From Spirochaetota bacterium (GTDB lineage Bacteria; Spirochaetota; UBA12135; COTS27; JAFLEE01): DNA of 64,000 nt. This document shows, piece after piece, positions 62,675-64,000 of the stretch. Made by a program: the position numbers and the translations under genes. Numbering within the stretch: position 1 is the first letter of the stretch; each line of letters begins with the position of its first letter. Location of the stretch: assembly GCA_017302015.1 (NCBI GenBank), contig JAFLEE010000004.1, positions 62,001-126,000 on the forward strand. Reading direction: 5' to 3'. The notes beneath the pieces are model-generated. The model had not been told where the DNA came from. It saw only the letters and a program-made list of their open reading frames with translations, and did not search any database.

Positions 62675-62694
62675 CAAAAAGGAGCGTGGCGATC

Positions 62695-64000
62695 ATGGGT
62701 TCCATCCAATGGCAGAAATTGAATCGGGAAATGAGCGAGGGGTATTGGAAGCGCTGGAATCCCGAGGTTCAGGCGCGCATCGACCGCGACATCGAGGAGA
62801 ACCGCAAAGCGGACGGCCGCTTCAAGCCGGAAAAGCTCGCCCCGGGGAGCGAGGTGCGCATCGAGCAGCTTTCCCACGGCTTCTTCTTCGGCTCCCATAT
62901 TTTCAATTTCGACCAATTGGGGAGCCCGGAGCGCAACCGCAAATATAAGGAACTTTTCGGCACGATCTTCAATTCGGCCACCATCGCCTTCTATTGGAAG
63001 CAATTCGAATTGGAGGAGGGCAAGCCGCGGTTCGCGGGGGAAGCGCGGGACCGCGCCGAGTACTGGGACCGGGCCCCGGACCCCAAGAACGAGCCCCATT
63101 GGCGCCGCCCCGCCACCGATCCCGTGGTCGCCTTCTGCGAGGCGAAGGGCATCCGGCTCCACGGGCATACCCTCACCTGGGGCAATCGCAAATGGCAGGT
63201 GCCGGATTGGCTCGTGGCCAAGCTGCCGTCGCCCTACCGGGAGGAATGCCTCAAGGATTCCGGCAATCATTCCCAGTTCACGGACGCCTTCGCCGGCCTC
63301 ACGCCGGCCCAGATCGAGGACCTGGTCCCCGGGTACATCCGGGAACTAAACGACCGGATGGCCCGGCGCATCGAGGAGATCGCGAACCATTACGGGGGCC
63401 GCCTCCAGAGTTGGGATATCGCCAACGAGAGCGCCACCGACTTCGAGCGGGGGAACATGATCCCGGGGGACAAGGTCTGCAAGAGCCATTACGGCCTCAT
63501 GCCCGGGGATTACACCCACGCGTCGTTCAAGGTCGCCGAGCGGGCTTTCCCGGCGGGGGTCCTCCTCAATATCAACGATTACAACCTGGGCGCGTGCTAT
63601 CCCCGGCAGGTCGAGGATCTGGTCGCCCGGGGATGCAAGGTGGATGTGATGGGGGCGCAGATGCACCTCTTCGACCCGAAGACCTGCGTGGAGATCGCGG
63701 AAGGCCGCAGCGAGGCCCAATCCCCCGAGTCGGTGCGGGAAACCATGGAGCGCCTCGCCACCGCGGGGAAGCCGCTGCACTTGAGCGAGATCACGATCCC
63801 CGCGCCGGGGAACGACGCCCGGGGCCAGGCCATCCAAGCGGTCATCGCCCGCAATCTCTACCGGCTTTGGTTCAGCGTGAAGCCGATGATGGGGATCACC
63901 TGGTGGAACCTCGTGGATGATTGCGGCGCCCCGGGGGAGCCCTCCGTCTCCGGCCTCTTCTCCCGGGACATGGAGCCCAAGCCGGCCTTCCACGCCCTGC
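62695..64000 (+). CDS. GH10 endo-xylanase (3' end beyond window)
   Basis: The frame opens with ATG at 62695, supported by AAAGGAG about 10 nt before it, and is still open at 64000, giving 435 residues. The barrel is GH10: GHTLTWGNRKWQVPDWL (WxN loop), acid/base Glu245 in WDIANESATD, nucleophile Glu365 in LHLSEIT and GITWWNLVDD near the end. There is no signal peptide, so it may act on imported xylo-oligosaccharides in the cytoplasm. An IclR regulator is divergent. The missing end cannot be judged. Confidence 0.9.
   Translation, partial: MGSIQWQKLNREMSEGYWKRWNPEVQARIDRDIEENRKADGRFKPEKLAPGSEVRIEQLSHGFFFGSHIFNFDQLGSPERNRKYKELFGTIFNSATIAFYWKQFELEEGKPRFAGEARDRAEYWDRAPDPKNEPHWRRPATDPVVAFCEAKGIRLHGHTLTWGNRKWQVPDWLVAKLPSPYREECLKDSGNHSQFTDAFAGLTPAQIEDLVPGYIRELNDRMARRIEEIANHYGGRLQSWDIANESATDFERGNMIPGDKVCKSHYGLMPGDYTHASFKVAERAFPAGVLLNINDYNLGACYPRQVEDLVARGCKVDVMGAQMHLFDPKTCVEIAEGRSEAQSPESVRETMERLATAGKPLHLSEITIPAPGNDARGQAIQAVIARNLYRLWFSVKPMMGITWWNLVDDCGAPGEPSVSGLFSRDMEPKPAFHAL

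Overview
This is a GC-rich window from a Gram-negative (diderm) bacterium. The evidence for an outer membrane is indirect: a SPOR-domain envelope protein, several lipoproteins and many exported polysaccharide-degrading enzymes. No rRNA or tRNA lies in the window, so the phylum cannot be fixed. The cluster of bactofilin, CheW, RF1, a Crp-like protein and a cNMP-domain/TPR protein reminds me of spirochaetes. The orphan sugar-binding proteins beside heparinase-type lyases remind me of Lentisphaerota and other PVC bacteria. Both are impressions from memory.

Left part (1-8.8 kb): a SPOR protein cut by the window edge, a CheX-like protein and aroB, then a DNA-damage block. That block holds an SRAP (YedK/HMCES) protein, a LexA repressor, an ImuB-like Y-family protein and DnaE2, which looks like a lexA-imuB-dnaE2 mutasome operon without imuA.

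Middle part (9-43.6 kb): mostly carbohydrate catabolism arranged in small regulator-plus-enzyme modules. These are LacI with a GH53 galactanase; a receiver/PAS/GAF histidine kinase with a heparinase II/III-like lyase; a GntR/LacI-type regulator with a GH71/99-like enzyme and a solute-binding protein; a second solute-binding protein with a giant heparinase-like lyase and AraC; AraC with a PhyH dioxygenase and a Rieske protein; and a PocR/AraC regulator with a GH20 enzyme and an SGNH esterase. Housekeeping genes are interleaved: ald, and ilvC with divergent ilvY. A free-standing, structured, terminated RNA of about 210 nt lies at 16.9-17.1 kb.

Right part (43.6-64 kb): four-plus copies of a 59-bp palindromic tandem repeat, an unknown 661-aa protein, two lipoproteins, then a long leftward gene run (58.8 to 47.7 kb). 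The run encodes a DnaJ-like membrane protein, ComEC, a degenerate amidohydrolase, a cNMP-TPR protein, a Crp-like protein, RF1, PrmC, an unknown protein, CheW, bactofilin and an exported protein. The window ends with a TPR-like exported protein coupled to PpnN, and an IclR regulator divergent from a GH10 xylanase that runs off the edge.

Most worth a second look: the orphan RNA at 16.9 kb; the AraC gene behind ilvC, which has no ATG, GTG or TTG at its apparent N-terminus; the palindromes sitting on promoters and start codons of the LacI gene and ald; the lexA upstream repeat; and a novel N-terminal domain shared by the GH20 and SGNH enzymes.
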